The notes: generated by a model from the sequence alone, not told the origin. A stretch of 64,000 bases of DNA from an uncultured Pelagibacteraceae bacterium (GCA_902587095.1 CACIJY010000001.1:124001-188000), one strand, 5' to 3'. Positions 27,195 through 36,735 are shown, counted from the stretch's first letter. Translations and numbers: made by a program.

Positions 27195-27854
27195 TTAATT
27201 TAGATTAAATATTTTTTTTATAAATTTTAATCCTATACTTGATGCCTCAATAGGTATATGATGACCACAGTTTTTGATTATTTCTAATTCGACTGATACT
27301 TTGTTTCTTTCCAAGAAATCTTTGGCTTCTAAAGATTTTACACAAGGAACAATATCATCATTTTCACCGTGAATTAATAATGTTTCAGGTTTATGAATTA
27401 TTCTTTTTGATAAATCTTTTTTACTGATTATTTTTCCAGAAAAACCCAAAATTCCAGAATATTTTTCATCTGATGAAAGTCCCACATTAATTGACATCAT
27501 ACATCCTTGACTGAATCCAGATAAACATATCTTAGAATTTGGTACTGAAAATTTCTCTTTAATCTCTTTTAAAAATTTTTTTAATATTATCTCATTTTTT
27601 TTGCTCTCATTCAAAATGAATTCATCATTGTCTTTGCTTAGATCAAACCATTGGTAACCTGATGGACTGATCAAACATTTTTCTGGGGCATTAGGGCAAA
27701 CAAATAGTGTATTAGGCAAGAATCTTTTCCAATTTAATGTAACTTGTGCAATATCATTTCCATCGCCACCATAACCATGTAATAATATAATTATATTTTT
27801 TATTTCCTTGCCAGACTCTGGTTTTATTAGTTTTGTATCAAGGCAAAATGTCAT
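27195..27854 (-). CDS. Phospholipase/carboxylesterase-type alpha/beta hydrolase
   Basis: Predicted cytoplasmic carboxylesterase of 219 residues in the phospholipase/acyl-protein-thioesterase-like family. The nucleophile is in LSGFSQGC (GxSxG) near residue 116, the oxyanion loop is LLHGYGGDGND, and the acid and base are in HGENDDIVP and KNCGHHIP. Family relatives hydrolyse short-chain esters and acyl-thioesters. It stands alone between the HNH gene and the HIG1-like gene. Confidence 0.9.
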   Translation of the reverse strand: MTFCLDTKLIKPESGKEIKNIIILLHGYGGDGNDIAQVTLNWKRFLPNTLFVCPNAPEKCLISPSGYQWFDLSKDNDEFILNESKKNEIILKKFLKEIKEKFSVPNSKICLSGFSQGCMMSINVGLSSDEKYSGILGFSGKIISKKDLSKRIIHKPETLLIHGENDDIVPCVKSLEAKDFLERNKVSVELEIIKNCGHHIPIEASSIGLKFIKKIFNLN

Positions 27855-27904
27855 AAATAAATTATTTTATTTTTTTTTTACTATTTATGTAATAGATACT
27901 TTTA

Positions 27905-28108
27905 ATGGTTTCCGAAATATTTATAAAGGTAATAGCTATAGTTCTTATATTGGCTGTTGCTATTGTTTTGGTTCTAGGTATTGGAACTCTTTTCAAAGGT
28001 GGCTCTACAAGTAAAAAATATTCAAATAAACTTATGCAGCTAAGAGTTCTTTTACAGTTTATTGCTATCATAGTTTTAGTTTGTCTTGCTTATTTTTTTA
28101 AAGATTAA
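27905..28108 (+). CDS. HIG1-domain twin-transmembrane protein
   Basis: A 67-residue protein with two hydrophobic helices separated by a basic loop. The second helix with KLMQLRVLLQFIAIIVLV matches the HIG1/hypoxia-induced family pattern (an Arg-containing second helix). In mitochondria such proteins associate with cytochrome oxidase and supercomplexes; a related role in SAR11 respiration is inference. The gene is convergent with and overlaps by 4 nt the thioredoxin-like gene. Confidence 0.85.
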   Translation: MVSEIFIKVIAIVLILAVAIVLVLGIGTLFKGGSTSKKYSNKLMQLRVLLQFIAIIVLVCLAYFFKD

Positions 28109-28632
28109 TCAAAGTTCTGAAGCCACATTTTAAAGTTTTTATCTTGGAAATCTATGGACCCTACAACTCTAGCAATTTCACCACCATCTTTGTTAATTAT
28201 CAATGTTGTTGGTAGACCTCTAAGTAAAAACTTTTTTGCCAATCTGACGTCTGTATCGTAAAAAATATTCAAATTTTCAATATTAGTTTTAATATAAAAT
28301 TCTTTTATTTTATTAATTTTTTCTTGACCGATATTTATTGGTAGAATTTCTAAATTCTTAAAATTTTTATCAATAGAAAGTTTATCAAGTGACGGCATTT
28401 CCTCTTTACAAGGTTCGCACCAAGTTGCCCAAAAATTCACTAACACTAACTTTCCGTCATAATCAATTAAATTTATGTCTTTTTCTAATGTATTCTTAAA
28501 AGCCACGTCTTTATATTCTTTTGGTTTTTCATAAATAATCAAATTTTTTGGTAAATTTAAATCTTTCGAATAGCTACTAAATGTAGAAAAAATAATTATA
28601 ACTGTTATAAAAAATTTTATTAAATTAGGCAT
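28105..28632 (-). CDS. TlpA/ResA-like periplasmic thiol:disulfide oxidoreductase
   Basis: Exported thioredoxin-fold protein of 175 residues. An N-terminal signal peptide or anchor (KFFITVIIIFSTFSSYS) precedes the thioredoxin domain. The active site is WCEPC in NFWATWCEPCKEEMPSL near residues 70-86, and the cis-proline is in RGLPTTLII. Such proteins reduce cytochrome c apoprotein or copper-site cysteines; which applies here is unclear. It lies divergently from argH with a short intergenic gap. Confidence 0.92.
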   Translation of the reverse strand: MPNLIKFFITVIIIFSTFSSYSKDLNLPKNLIIYEKPKEYKDVAFKNTLEKDINLIDYDGKLVLVNFWATWCEPCKEEMPSLDKLSIDKNFKNLEILPINIGQEKINKIKEFYIKTNIENLNIFYDTDVRLAKKFLLRGLPTTLIINKDGGEIARVVGSIDFQDKNFKMWLQNFD

Positions 28633-28655
28633 ACTAAATATTATAAATAATTATC

Positions 28656-30050
28656 ATGGGAAAAAATAAAAACAACTATGCAGTTTGGAGCGCTCGCATC
28701 AAGAAACAAACTTCTAATAATTTTAAAAAAGTAGGGTCCTCAATAAACATCGATAAACGACTGTACAAAGAGGATATCAGAGGTTCTATGGTTCATACAG
28801 ATATGCTTTATAAACAAAAAATTATTTCTCTTAAAGTTAAAGAAAAAATTTTATGGGGTTTAAACAGAATTAAAAATGAGATTGATAAAAAAAAATTTAA
28901 ATTCGATATTTCTAAAGAGGACATTCATATGAACATTGAAAGTAGATTATTTGAATTGATAGGTGATGATGCTGGTTTTTTACACACAGCAAGATCAAGA
29001 AACGACCAGGTTTTAACAGATCTTAAGATTTGGATGAAGAGTTCTGTTAGTGAAATTGACAAGTTATTAACTAAAGTAATTAAAAGCTTATTAAATAATG
29101 CGGATAAAAATTTAAAAACAATTTTACCAGGATTTACACATCTAAAAAATGCTCAACCTATTTCTTTAGCACATTATTTTATGTCATGTGTTGAAATGTT
29201 TAATAGAGATAAAAAAAGATTTAAAAATAGTTTGGAAAGTTTAAATGAAAACCCTTTGGGAGTTTGTGCAATTTCTGGCACATCTTTTAAAATTGATAGA
29301 TGGTATACAACAAAAAAACTGAAATTTAGCAAACCAACTAATAACTCAATAGATACAGTATCTGATAGAGATTTTGTTTTGGACTTTTTATATAATGTCT
29401 CAATGTGCTCGATGCATATTTCAAGAATTTCGGAAGAATTGATTATTTGGAACTCTGACCAATTCAATTTTATTAAATTAAAAGACAACTTGGTAACTGG
29501 TTCATCAATTATGCCACAAAAAAAAAATCCAGATACTCTAGAGTATCTTCGAGGGAAAACAGGTATAAGTTATGGTTCTTTAATTTCTATGCTTACAATT
29601 GTAAAAGGATTGCCTTTATCTTACTTCAAAGATCTACAAGATGACAAAGAGTTAGTATTTAATTCATTTGATACATTAAAAAATAGTTTGTTAATATTTG
29701 ACGAAGTCTTAAAAGGTTTAATAATTAATAAGCAAGTAATGCTTGGGGCGGCTAATAAAGGTTATACAACAGCAACTGATTTAGCTGATAACATGGTAAA
29801 AAATCTAAAAATTACTTTTAGAGAGTCTTATAAAATAACTTCGAAAATAGTAAATTTAGCAGAAAAATTAAATCTACCTCTTAATGAATTAGATCTAAAT
29901 CAAGTTAAAAGCATTGATAAAAGACTAAACGACCAAATTTTGGAACAAGCAAACATAAAAAATTCAGTTAACTCAAAGAAATCATATGGAGGAACATCTT
30001 TTGAAAACATTAAGAAAATGATAAACAAACTTAAAAAGGAAATTAAATGA
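28656..30050 (+). CDS. argH: Argininosuccinate lyase
   Basis: Cleaves argininosuccinate to arginine and fumarate, the last step of arginine synthesis. The 464-residue length is normal. The fumarase/lyase superfamily signature GSSIMPQKKNPD near residue 282 holds the catalytic serine loop, and HTARSRNDQVLTDL near residue 109 is the conserved substrate-binding segment. It begins the argH-lptM-lysA-plsC operon; its stop overlaps the start of the lipoprotein gene (ATGA). Confidence 0.97.
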   Translation: MGKNKNNYAVWSARIKKQTSNNFKKVGSSINIDKRLYKEDIRGSMVHTDMLYKQKIISLKVKEKILWGLNRIKNEIDKKKFKFDISKEDIHMNIESRLFELIGDDAGFLHTARSRNDQVLTDLKIWMKSSVSEIDKLLTKVIKSLLNNADKNLKTILPGFTHLKNAQPISLAHYFMSCVEMFNRDKKRFKNSLESLNENPLGVCAISGTSFKIDRWYTTKKLKFSKPTNNSIDTVSDRDFVLDFLYNVSMCSMHISRISEELIIWNSDQFNFIKLKDNLVTGSSIMPQKKNPDTLEYLRGKTGISYGSLISMLTIVKGLPLSYFKDLQDDKELVFNSFDTLKNSLLIFDEVLKGLIINKQVMLGAANKGYTTATDLADNMVKNLKITFRESYKITSKIVNLAEKLNLPLNELDLNQVKSIDKRLNDQILEQANIKNSVNSKKSYGGTSFENIKKMINKLKKEIK

Positions 30051-30163
30051 AAAATTTTTTATTTATTATAATTGTATTTTTATCTTTAATCTCATGTGGG
30101 AAAAAAGGTGATCCCGAATACAAAAATAATACTATGATTCAAAGTCAAAAAACTAACCTTTAA
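30047..30163 (+). CDS. lptM: LptM-like small lipoprotein
   Basis: A 38-residue lipoprotein absent from the ORF track. The signal peptide MKNFLFIIIVFLSLISC ends in the lipobox LISC, followed by GKKGDPEYK, the CGxKG motif of the LptM (YifL) family. In E. coli LptM assists assembly of the LptD lipopolysaccharide translocon. Its position between argH and lysA, with ATGA and TAATG overlaps on both sides, is the arrangement common in proteobacteria and strongly supports a real gene. Function here is by family analogy. Confidence 0.87.
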   Translation: MKNFLFIIIVFLSLISCGKKGDPEYKNNTMIQSQKTNL

Positions 30164-31377
30164 TGAATTATAAAAATAATAATTTTTACATTGAAAAAAT
30201 TAAAGCAGAAAATTTAATTAAGAAATATGGGTCACCGATTTATTGTTATTCTAACAAAAGATTAATCGAAAATATTAATAATTTCAAAAATTCATTTAAA
30301 TCTTTTAGTCCTTTAATTTGTTTCTCTGTTAAATCGAATTATAATTCAGCGATACTTAGGATAATTAAAGAGAACGGCCTAGGAGCTGATGTTGTATCTG
30401 ATGGTGAATTAAAAAAAGTATTATCTTTAGGTTTTAAGCCAAATAAAATTGTATATTCGGGTGTTGGAAAAAAATTTGAAGAGCTAAGATTTGCAATTAG
30501 CAAAAATATACTCCTTATAAATGTTGAATCTGAAAGTGAATTAAAAAATATACAAAAATTAGCTAGAAAATTTAGGAAAAAAGTGAGTGTAGGTTTAAGA
30601 TTAAACCCAAATATAGATGCAAAAACTAATACAAAAATATCGACAGGAAGAATCCAAGATAAATTTGGTTTAAATAGTAGTGATATTATTAAAATTTTAA
30701 ATAAATTTAAAAACTCGAAAAATATAGAAATTAAATGTTTAAGCGTTCACATTGGAAGCCAGATAACACAAAACAAACCCTACAATAATGTACTTGTTGC
30801 TATAAATAAAATTTTATCAAAATCTAAATATAAATTTGAATATATTGATTTAGGAGGAGGTATGGGTATAAAATATATTAAAGATAACAAAAAATTAGAC
30901 TACTCAAAACTTTCAAAAAATATCTATAAATTTTCAAAAAAAAATAATTGTAAGATTATTTTTGAGCCAGGTCGCTCTATTGTTGGAAACACTGCTGTTT
31001 TGCTTACAAAAGTAATTTATATAAAAAACAGTTCGAACAAGAAATTTATTATTATAGATGCTGGTATGAACGACTTGATACGTCCTGCTTTATATAATGC
31101 TACACATGATATAATACCATTAACTAAAAAATCATCTAGAAATTCTAACTCTCACGACTTTGTTGGGCCAATATGTGAAACATCTGATCGTTTCCTTAAA
31201 ACAAAAAATTATCAAAAAATTAATGAGGGGGATAATTTAGCAATCAAAGATGTTGGGGCATATGGAATAGTTTTATCTTCAAATTACAATTTAAGACCTC
31301 GCCCAGTTGAATTTATTATTAAAAATTCAAAGATTAAAAAGATCAGTAAAAAACAAAGATTAAATGACATAATTTAA
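30163..31377 (+). CDS. lysA: Diaminopimelate decarboxylase
   Basis: PLP enzyme making lysine from meso-diaminopimelate. The 404-residue fold-type III protein has the PLP lysine in CFSVKSNYNSA near residue 57, the HIGSQI segment, the glycine loop YIDLGGGMGI, FEPGRSIV and the second-subunit motif GPICETSDRF with its catalytic cysteine. Start is the ATG that overlaps the lptM stop. It is third in the argH-lptM-lysA-plsC operon. Confidence 0.97.
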   Translation: MNYKNNNFYIEKIKAENLIKKYGSPIYCYSNKRLIENINNFKNSFKSFSPLICFSVKSNYNSAILRIIKENGLGADVVSDGELKKVLSLGFKPNKIVYSGVGKKFEELRFAISKNILLINVESESELKNIQKLARKFRKKVSVGLRLNPNIDAKTNTKISTGRIQDKFGLNSSDIIKILNKFKNSKNIEIKCLSVHIGSQITQNKPYNNVLVAINKILSKSKYKFEYIDLGGGMGIKYIKDNKKLDYSKLSKNIYKFSKKNNCKIIFEPGRSIVGNTAVLLTKVIYIKNSSNKKFIIIDAGMNDLIRPALYNATHDIIPLTKKSSRNSNSHDFVGPICETSDRFLKTKNYQKINEGDNLAIKDVGAYGIVLSSNYNLRPRPVEFIIKNSKIKKISKKQRLNDII

Positions 31378-31381
31378 TTAA

Positions 31382-32083
31382 ATGATAAGAAATATTATTT
31401 TTTTATTCGTTTTCTATTTTGGTTTAATATTTCTATTAATTTTATTCACACCAAGTTTAATACTCCCTCAATATGTAGTAAGACTGGGTGGTAAATTCTT
31501 AGGTAATTGGACTAGTTTTTGCCTCAAGTATATAATGGGCACCAAAATTGAGGTTAAAGGAATTGAAAATATTTCAAATAATCAAAAATATTTTGTAGCA
31601 TCTTCACATCAGTCAATTTTCGAGACTTTTTTTTTACAGACAATATTTGATAAACCGGTTTTTATACTAAAGAAAGAACTCACAAAAATTCCTTTATTTG
31701 GATGGTATTTAAAAAAAATGGGATGCATAGCGATTGATAGAAATAAAATATCTAAAGAAAATCTCAATTTTTCTGATGAAGTAGGTAAGGTGATTAAGGA
31801 TACAGATAAAATCTTAATAATTTTTCCACAAGGTACTAGGAAGAGTTTTGATGATAGATCAAAATTTAAAAAAGGTTTTTCTAGAATTTACAATGATCTA
31901 AATATTGCATGTTTGCCAGTTGCAATTAACTCAGGAAAGGTTTGGCCCAAACATGGAAAAATAATTCCCAGTCAGAAAATCACAGTTTCAATTTTAAGTA
32001 TCATTCCTCCAGGGATTGAACAAAAAAAGTTAACTAATCAGGTTGAGCAAAATATATATGATGAGCTCAATAAAATTTCTTGA
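31382..32083 (+). CDS. plsC: 1-acylglycerol-3-phosphate acyltransferase
   Basis: Membrane-bound acyltransferase making phosphatidic acid from lysophosphatidic acid. The 233-residue protein has an N-terminal membrane helix and the acyltransferase motifs: motif I SSHQSIFETFF near residue 75, where the usual HX4D is HX4E (a variant common in alphaproteobacteria), and motif III FPQGTRKS in place of FPEGTRS. It is the last gene of the operon and ends 5 nt from the convergent dnaN stop. Confidence 0.92.
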   Translation: MIRNIIFLFVFYFGLIFLLILFTPSLILPQYVVRLGGKFLGNWTSFCLKYIMGTKIEVKGIENISNNQKYFVASSHQSIFETFFLQTIFDKPVFILKKELTKIPLFGWYLKKMGCIAIDRNKISKENLNFSDEVGKVIKDTDKILIIFPQGTRKSFDDRSKFKKGFSRIYNDLNIACLPVAINSGKVWPKHGKIIPSQKITVSILSIIPPGIEQKKLTNQVEQNIYDELNKIS

Positions 32084-32088
32084 AAGAA

Positions 32089-33201
32089 TTAGCCTTTCAT
32101 TGGCATAATTACATATATGCTATCGAAGTCACTTGGATCTTTAATTAACGCAGGTGAGGAGATATCATTGAAATAAATTTCAATATTCTCTCCTTCTAGC
32201 TGACTAGCTACATCAACTAAATATTTTGAATTGAAACTTATATCTAATTCATGGTCAAAGTTTACAGAAAGGGTTTCTTTGCCATCACCGCTGTTTGCGT
32301 TATTAACTGATAAATCTAATTTATTTTTTGATAAGCTAAATCTGACACCATCTTTTTTGTCAGCAGAAACAGATGCTACCCTGTCTACGCTATTTTGAAA
32401 CAATTCTAAATCAGCTTCTAATTTTTTTTTATTATTTTTCGGTATTACCTGAATATAATTTGGAAATTTTCCATCTATAACTTTAGAAGTTAAAATACTA
32501 TTATTTAGAATAAATTTTATTTTAGATTTGGTATTTAAAAGTTTTATGTTTCCATTAAAATTTTCTAAAATAGAACATAGTTGATAAATAGTTTTTTTAG
32601 GTAAAATTATCGGTTCAAATTTTATATTTTGATCCAATCTCATTTTAGAAATTGACATTCTGTGTGAGTCAGTTGATACAGCTGTTAAATAATTCTTTTC
32701 TTCATTTTGAGTAAAATGTAAGAAAATACCACTTAAATAATGTCTTGTTTCATCATTTGATATAGAAAACCTACATTTATTTAAAAGTTTTAAAAAACTT
32801 TGAGAATTTAAAATTATATCTTCACCGTTTAAATCATCCTCAGATAAGGGAAATTCTTTTGAGTCAATGCAGTTTAATTTAAAAATAGATTTTTCAGACT
32901 CAAGTTGTAATTTGTTTTCGGATATAGTTTCGATATTTATTTTTTTTCCTGAGGAAAATTTTCTGACTATATCATGCATAATGGATGAGTTTGTAGTGGT
33001 TTCTCCCTCCTCAGTAATTTCAACATTTGAGATATTATGTACAAATATCATATCTAGATCTGTTGCTGTGATTTTAATAGATTTATCTTTAGCTTGTAAT
33101 AATACGTTTGACAATATTGGCAAGGTGCTTCTTCGCTCTATTACATTTTGACAAAATCCTAAAGACTCCTGCAAATCTTTCTGATTAATACTAAATTTCA
33201 T
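32089..33201 (-). CDS. dnaN: DNA polymerase III sliding clamp (beta)
   Basis: Ring-forming processivity factor of the replicative polymerase. The 370 residues match the three-domain clamp; the N-terminus MKFSINQKDLQESLGFCQNV and the C-terminal VIMPMKG (the family's PMR-type end) are recognisable. The start codon overlaps the dnaA end by 11 nt, so the two are transcribed together as dnaA-dnaN. No recF or gyrB follows; plsC converges on it instead. Confidence 0.97.
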   Translation of the reverse strand: MKFSINQKDLQESLGFCQNVIERRSTLPILSNVLLQAKDKSIKITATDLDMIFVHNISNVEITEEGETTTNSSIMHDIVRKFSSGKKINIETISENKLQLESEKSIFKLNCIDSKEFPLSEDDLNGEDIILNSQSFLKLLNKCRFSISNDETRHYLSGIFLHFTQNEEKNYLTAVSTDSHRMSISKMRLDQNIKFEPIILPKKTIYQLCSILENFNGNIKLLNTKSKIKFILNNSILTSKVIDGKFPNYIQVIPKNNKKKLEADLELFQNSVDRVASVSADKKDGVRFSLSKNKLDLSVNNANSGDGKETLSVNFDHELDISFNSKYLVDVASQLEGENIEIYFNDISSPALIKDPSDFDSIYVIMPMKG

Positions 33202-34579
33202 TTTCTTTTTTATATAAAATTTGGTTTTTTAAATTATCGATACCATTTGATATTTCAACATTTTCAGTTTTCAATTTTTCAATAGTTTTGACTGAGTGAA
33301 TTACAGTAGTGTGATCTCTATTGGAAAATTCTCTTCCAATTTCAGGCAGAGATTTAGTAGTGAGTATTTTTGAAAGGTAAATTGCGACTTGTCTTGGTCT
33401 TACTAAATATCTTGATCTTCTAGATGAAAGCATTTCATTTTTACTTATTTTAAAATACTTGCAGACTAATGTTTGAATATTATCTATTGTTATATTGGTT
33501 TCATTTACATTTAATAAATCTTTTAAAATAATTTTTACTTCATTTAAATTCGGGACTCTATTATAAATTCTTGAGAAAGACGCCACTCTATTTAAAGAAC
33601 CTACTAACTCTCTAATACTATTTCTAATTTCATCGGAGATAAATTTTAGAATTTCCTCTGATATACTTAATTTTTCTTTGTATAAAAGATTTATCTCATC
33701 AATTTTGGTTTTTAAAATTTTAAAACGTAATTCTGACTCTGGATTTTGAATATCTACAACAAGCCCTCCAGAAAACCTTGATTTTATTCTCTCTTGGATT
33801 TTAATTAACTTATTTGGCGGCCTGTCTGCGGATAATATCACTTGTGACCCTTTGTCAATTAAGGAATTAAAAGTATGAAAAAACTCTTCTTGCATTGCTT
33901 CTTTTCCATTCATAAATTGAATATCATCAATAATTAATACATCTGTATTTCTAAAATTATCTTTAAACTTAACCATTTCATTTGATTTAATTGATTTTAC
34001 AAACTGATACATAAACCTTTCTGCTGATATAAACGTGACTTTATTTTCGTTTTTTAATTCAAGGCCTATAGCATTAAGTAAATGAGTTTTTCCCATTCCT
34101 ACTCCTGCATATACATATAATGGATTGTAATGTGCAATTTTTTCACAAACTTTTTTAGAAGCTTCAAACGCAAGCTTATTACTCGCGCCGATGACAAAGT
34201 TATCAAATGATTTATTCTGATCTATTCTGTTATATTGTAAGAAAGAATCTTTAATAAAGGATATCTTCGTATCTTGTAGCTTTTCTATATTATTGCTGCT
34301 GTTATCTATTTTATTGTCAATTTTAAATTCAACTCTTATTATTTCTTTGTTAAAATTTTTAATAATTTTCAAAATTTGATCGAGATATCTTGAAACAATC
34401 CAGTCTCTCAAAAATCTAGTTGATACAGATACCAAAATATAATTACTATACTTTTCCTCAAATATAATTTTCTTTAACCAACTTTCATAGATTTCGATAC
34501 CAAATTGATTTCGTAATTCTTTTTGAATGATTTCCCAATTAAAATTTTTATCTATATTTACATTTAAATTATTTTTCAT
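33191..34579 (-). CDS. dnaA: Chromosomal replication initiator DnaA
   Basis: AAA+ initiator that binds origin DnaA boxes and melts the DNA. The 462 residues show domain I (NWEIIQKELRNQFG), a short linker, the AAA+ core with Walker A GVGMGKTHLL near residue 160 and Walker B VLIIDDIQF, and the C-terminal DNA-binding helix-turn-helix with SLPEIGREFSNRDHTTVIH. It heads the dnaA-dnaN unit. The upstream 253-nt gap before rpsT is AT-rich but has no convincing DnaA boxes. Confidence 0.98.
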   Translation of the reverse strand: MKNNLNVNIDKNFNWEIIQKELRNQFGIEIYESWLKKIIFEEKYSNYILVSVSTRFLRDWIVSRYLDQILKIIKNFNKEIIRVEFKIDNKIDNSSNNIEKLQDTKISFIKDSFLQYNRIDQNKSFDNFVIGASNKLAFEASKKVCEKIAHYNPLYVYAGVGMGKTHLLNAIGLELKNENKVTFISAERFMYQFVKSIKSNEMVKFKDNFRNTDVLIIDDIQFMNGKEAMQEEFFHTFNSLIDKGSQVILSADRPPNKLIKIQERIKSRFSGGLVVDIQNPESELRFKILKTKIDEINLLYKEKLSISEEILKFISDEIRNSIRELVGSLNRVASFSRIYNRVPNLNEVKIILKDLLNVNETNITIDNIQTLVCKYFKISKNEMLSSRRSRYLVRPRQVAIYLSKILTTKSLPEIGREFSNRDHTTVIHSVKTIEKLKTENVEISNGIDNLKNQILYKKENEI

Positions 34580-34832
34580 TGAGAAAGACCATCTAAAATC
34601 TTAGATATAAATTTTCAATAAAATTTTTTGATTTAAATAAAAAAAATAAAATCCTTAATTGAATAAATTCTGAATTGAAATTTTTATTTTAAGATAGTAA
34701 AAAAATAATTACTAAAACTTTTCTTTTATTTTCAAATTTTGTTTGACTCAATATATTGTTAAATAAATTTTGACTTGTTTATATATAGTGTAAGTAAATT
34801 TAAGGTTGTTTTTATTCGTAACCCTAGGTTGA
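34580..34832. other. AT-rich dnaA-rpsT intergenic region
   Basis: 253 nt without a gene, holding the dnaA promoter and the rpsT 3' end. It is very AT-rich. I looked for DnaA boxes (TTATCCACA) and found only poor matches such as TTATTCGTA. A short palindrome AACC-CTA-GGTT is at 34820-34830. An origin here cannot be claimed from sequence alone. Confidence 0.5.
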
Positions 34833-35093
34833 CTAAAGAGCACTAATCTTTCTAGTTAGCCTTGAAATGTTTCTGGAAGCATTGCCCTTTTTTATTACTC
34901 CAGTTTTAGCTATCTTCATTAATTCTGAATTCAACTTAGGCAAGTATGATAGTGCTTTCTTTTTATCTTTATTTTCAATTAAACCGTTCATTTTTTTTAA
35001 AGCTAGCTTATACCTGCTTTTTCTAGCTTTATTGACAGAAGTTTGTTTTTTAATTCTTCTTATTCTTTTAATTGCTGATTTAGTATTTGCCAT
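34833..35093 (-). CDS. rpsT: Small ribosomal subunit protein bS20
   Basis: Primary 16S rRNA-binding protein of 86 residues, beginning MANTKSAIKRIRRIKKQ and ending ISRLTRKISAL, as in the bS20 family. I choose the ATG at 35093; the track start at 35132 adds 13 residues that the family lacks. It lies between mutM and dnaA on the minus strand, the usual alphaproteobacterial neighbourhood. Confidence 0.97.
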   Translation of the reverse strand: MANTKSAIKRIRRIKKQTSVNKARKSRYKLALKKMNGLIENKDKKKALSYLPKLNSELMKIAKTGVIKKGNASRNISRLTRKISAL

Positions 35094-35141
35094 TAGACGC
35101 GATGGTATAACCTTAGAAAGGGATACGGTCAATATTTTTTT

Positions 35142-35996
35142 TTAAGTTTGACAAAAATTACAAATAAAGGTCGATCTATTTGATATATATCTTTTTCGGA
35201 TAATTCCTTTACATTTGTTTTTAGCACATTTCATATTTTCCCTATTATAAACAGAAAATTTTGTTTGAAAACTTCCGCTACCACCAGAAATACTTTTAAA
35301 GTCTCTAATTGATGAACCACCAAATTTTATTGCATTCTTAAGAATTATTCTAGAAAATTTAATTATTTTCATTAATTCCATTGTACTTAATTTTCTAACA
35401 CTTTTCATAGGCAAAATTTGAGATTTATATAATATTTCGTTAGCGTAAATGTTGCCTATACCTGAAACAATTTTTTGATCTAACAAAAGATTTTTAATAC
35501 TTTTGTTTCTGTTTTTAATTTTATTTTTTAAATATATTAAATTAAAGCCTTTATCTAATGCCTCTGGCCCAATTCTTTTGAAATAATTTTCAAAGTCATA
35601 TTTGTTCTTCAATATCTTAAAATATCCAAATCTTCTAGGATCATTATAAATTAATTTAATTCTATCAAACTCAATAACTATATGATTATGTTTTTTTGGC
35701 AAATTTGGGTTACTATAAAAACTTAAATTTGTAATATTTTTGTTAGTAGGAATATGTAAGGTTCCTGACATACCTAGGTGTAAAACTGTATAAAAGTTAT
35801 TACCAAAATCAAATATAATATATTTAGATTTTCTTTTGACATTTTTTACAATTTTATTTTTTAAAACGCATTCAAAACTTTTAGGAACCTTAAACCTTAA
35901 ATTTCGATTGTTAACTGTAATTTTAATAATTTTACGGTTTATAATCGTCTTTTTTAGTGAACGTGTGACTACTTCTACTTCTGGTAATTCTGGCAT
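35142..35996 (-). CDS. mutM: Formamidopyrimidine-DNA glycosylase
   Basis: Removes 8-oxoguanine and ring-opened purines and nicks the strand. The 284-residue enzyme starts MPELPEVEVV, with the N-terminal proline nucleophile exposed after Met removal and Glu catalytic residues next to it. The conserved lysine is in LHLGMSGTLHI. A C-terminal zinc finger is visible (CAKNKCKGI and CNFCQT). Divergent from ubiE with a 34-nt gap; rpsT follows on the same strand. Confidence 0.97.
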   Translation of the reverse strand: MPELPEVEVVTRSLKKTIINRKIIKITVNNRNLRFKVPKSFECVLKNKIVKNVKRKSKYIIFDFGNNFYTVLHLGMSGTLHIPTNKNITNLSFYSNPNLPKKHNHIVIEFDRIKLIYNDPRRFGYFKILKNKYDFENYFKRIGPEALDKGFNLIYLKNKIKNRNKSIKNLLLDQKIVSGIGNIYANEILYKSQILPMKSVRKLSTMELMKIIKFSRIILKNAIKFGGSSIRDFKSISGGSGSFQTKFSVYNRENMKCAKNKCKGIIRKRYISNRSTFICNFCQT

Positions 35997-36030
35997 TTAA
36001 TATTATATTAACAAAAATAATATTATTACT

Positions 36031-36735
36031 ATGCAACAAAATCTTCAGCAAAAAAAAGGTTTAGTGAAAAGTGTTTTTGACACAGTTTATAATAAATACG
36101 ATTTAATGAATGACTTTATGTCATTTGGTATACACAGATACTGGAAGAAAGAATTAATAAGGCAAATGAACCCATCATCAAATGATACTCTAGTTGATGT
36201 AGCTTGTGGTACAGGAGATGTAGCAAAACTATTTTCAGATATTAATAATAATAAATCAAAAATATTATGTGTAGACTTCAACCAAAAAATGCTAGGTGAA
36301 GGAAAAAAAAGACTTAAAAATTATAAGAACATTAAATGGAAACTCTCTAGTGCAGAAAATTTAAATTTACCCAGTAATAGTTTTGATTTTTATACAATTA
36401 GTTTTGGACTAAGAAACACTAAAAATTTAGATAAATCAATTAAAGAAGCTTACAGAGTATTAAAAAAGGGTGGAAGATTTTTTTGTTTAGAATTTTCAAA
36501 AATTCAAAATCAAAATTTAGAAATTTTATATAAAAATTACTCTAAGTTAATTCCAACAATTGGCAAAATAGTTGTAGGGGAAAGTAAACCATATAAATAT
36601 TTAATAGAAAGTATTGAAAATTTTGTAAATCAAAAAGAGTTAATTGAAATTTTAAAGAGTAACAAATTTTATAAACCAAATTATAAAAATTTATCAGGAG
36701 GCATAGTTTCAATTCATTCAGGCTGGAAAATATGA
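36031..36735 (+). CDS. ubiE: Ubiquinone/menaquinone C-methyltransferase UbiE
   Basis: SAM-dependent C-methyltransferase of quinone synthesis. The 234-residue class I fold has motif I VDVACGTGDVAKL near residue 55, the YDLMNDFMSFGIHRYWK signature near the N-terminus and the second family signature RVLKKGGRFFCLEFS. It overlaps ubiB by 4 nt (ATGA), giving a ubiE-ubiB-coaBC-dut unit. With coq7 elsewhere in the window it supports ubiquinone as the respiratory quinone. Confidence 0.97.
   Translation: MQQNLQQKKGLVKSVFDTVYNKYDLMNDFMSFGIHRYWKKELIRQMNPSSNDTLVDVACGTGDVAKLFSDINNNKSKILCVDFNQKMLGEGKKRLKNYKNIKWKLSSAENLNLPSNSFDFYTISFGLRNTKNLDKSIKEAYRVLKKGGRFFCLEFSKIQNQNLEILYKNYSKLIPTIGKIVVGESKPYKYLIESIENFVNQKELIEILKSNKFYKPNYKNLSGGIVSIHSGWKI

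Noticed and set aside
34811-34819. TTATTCGTA as a DnaA box
   Set aside because: Three mismatches to TTATCCACA and no cluster of similar sites.
34867-35145. 92-aa hydrophobic plus-strand ORF over rpsT
   Set aside because: Reverse complement of lysine-rich rpsT reads as Phe/Leu; bS20 on the minus strand is certain.
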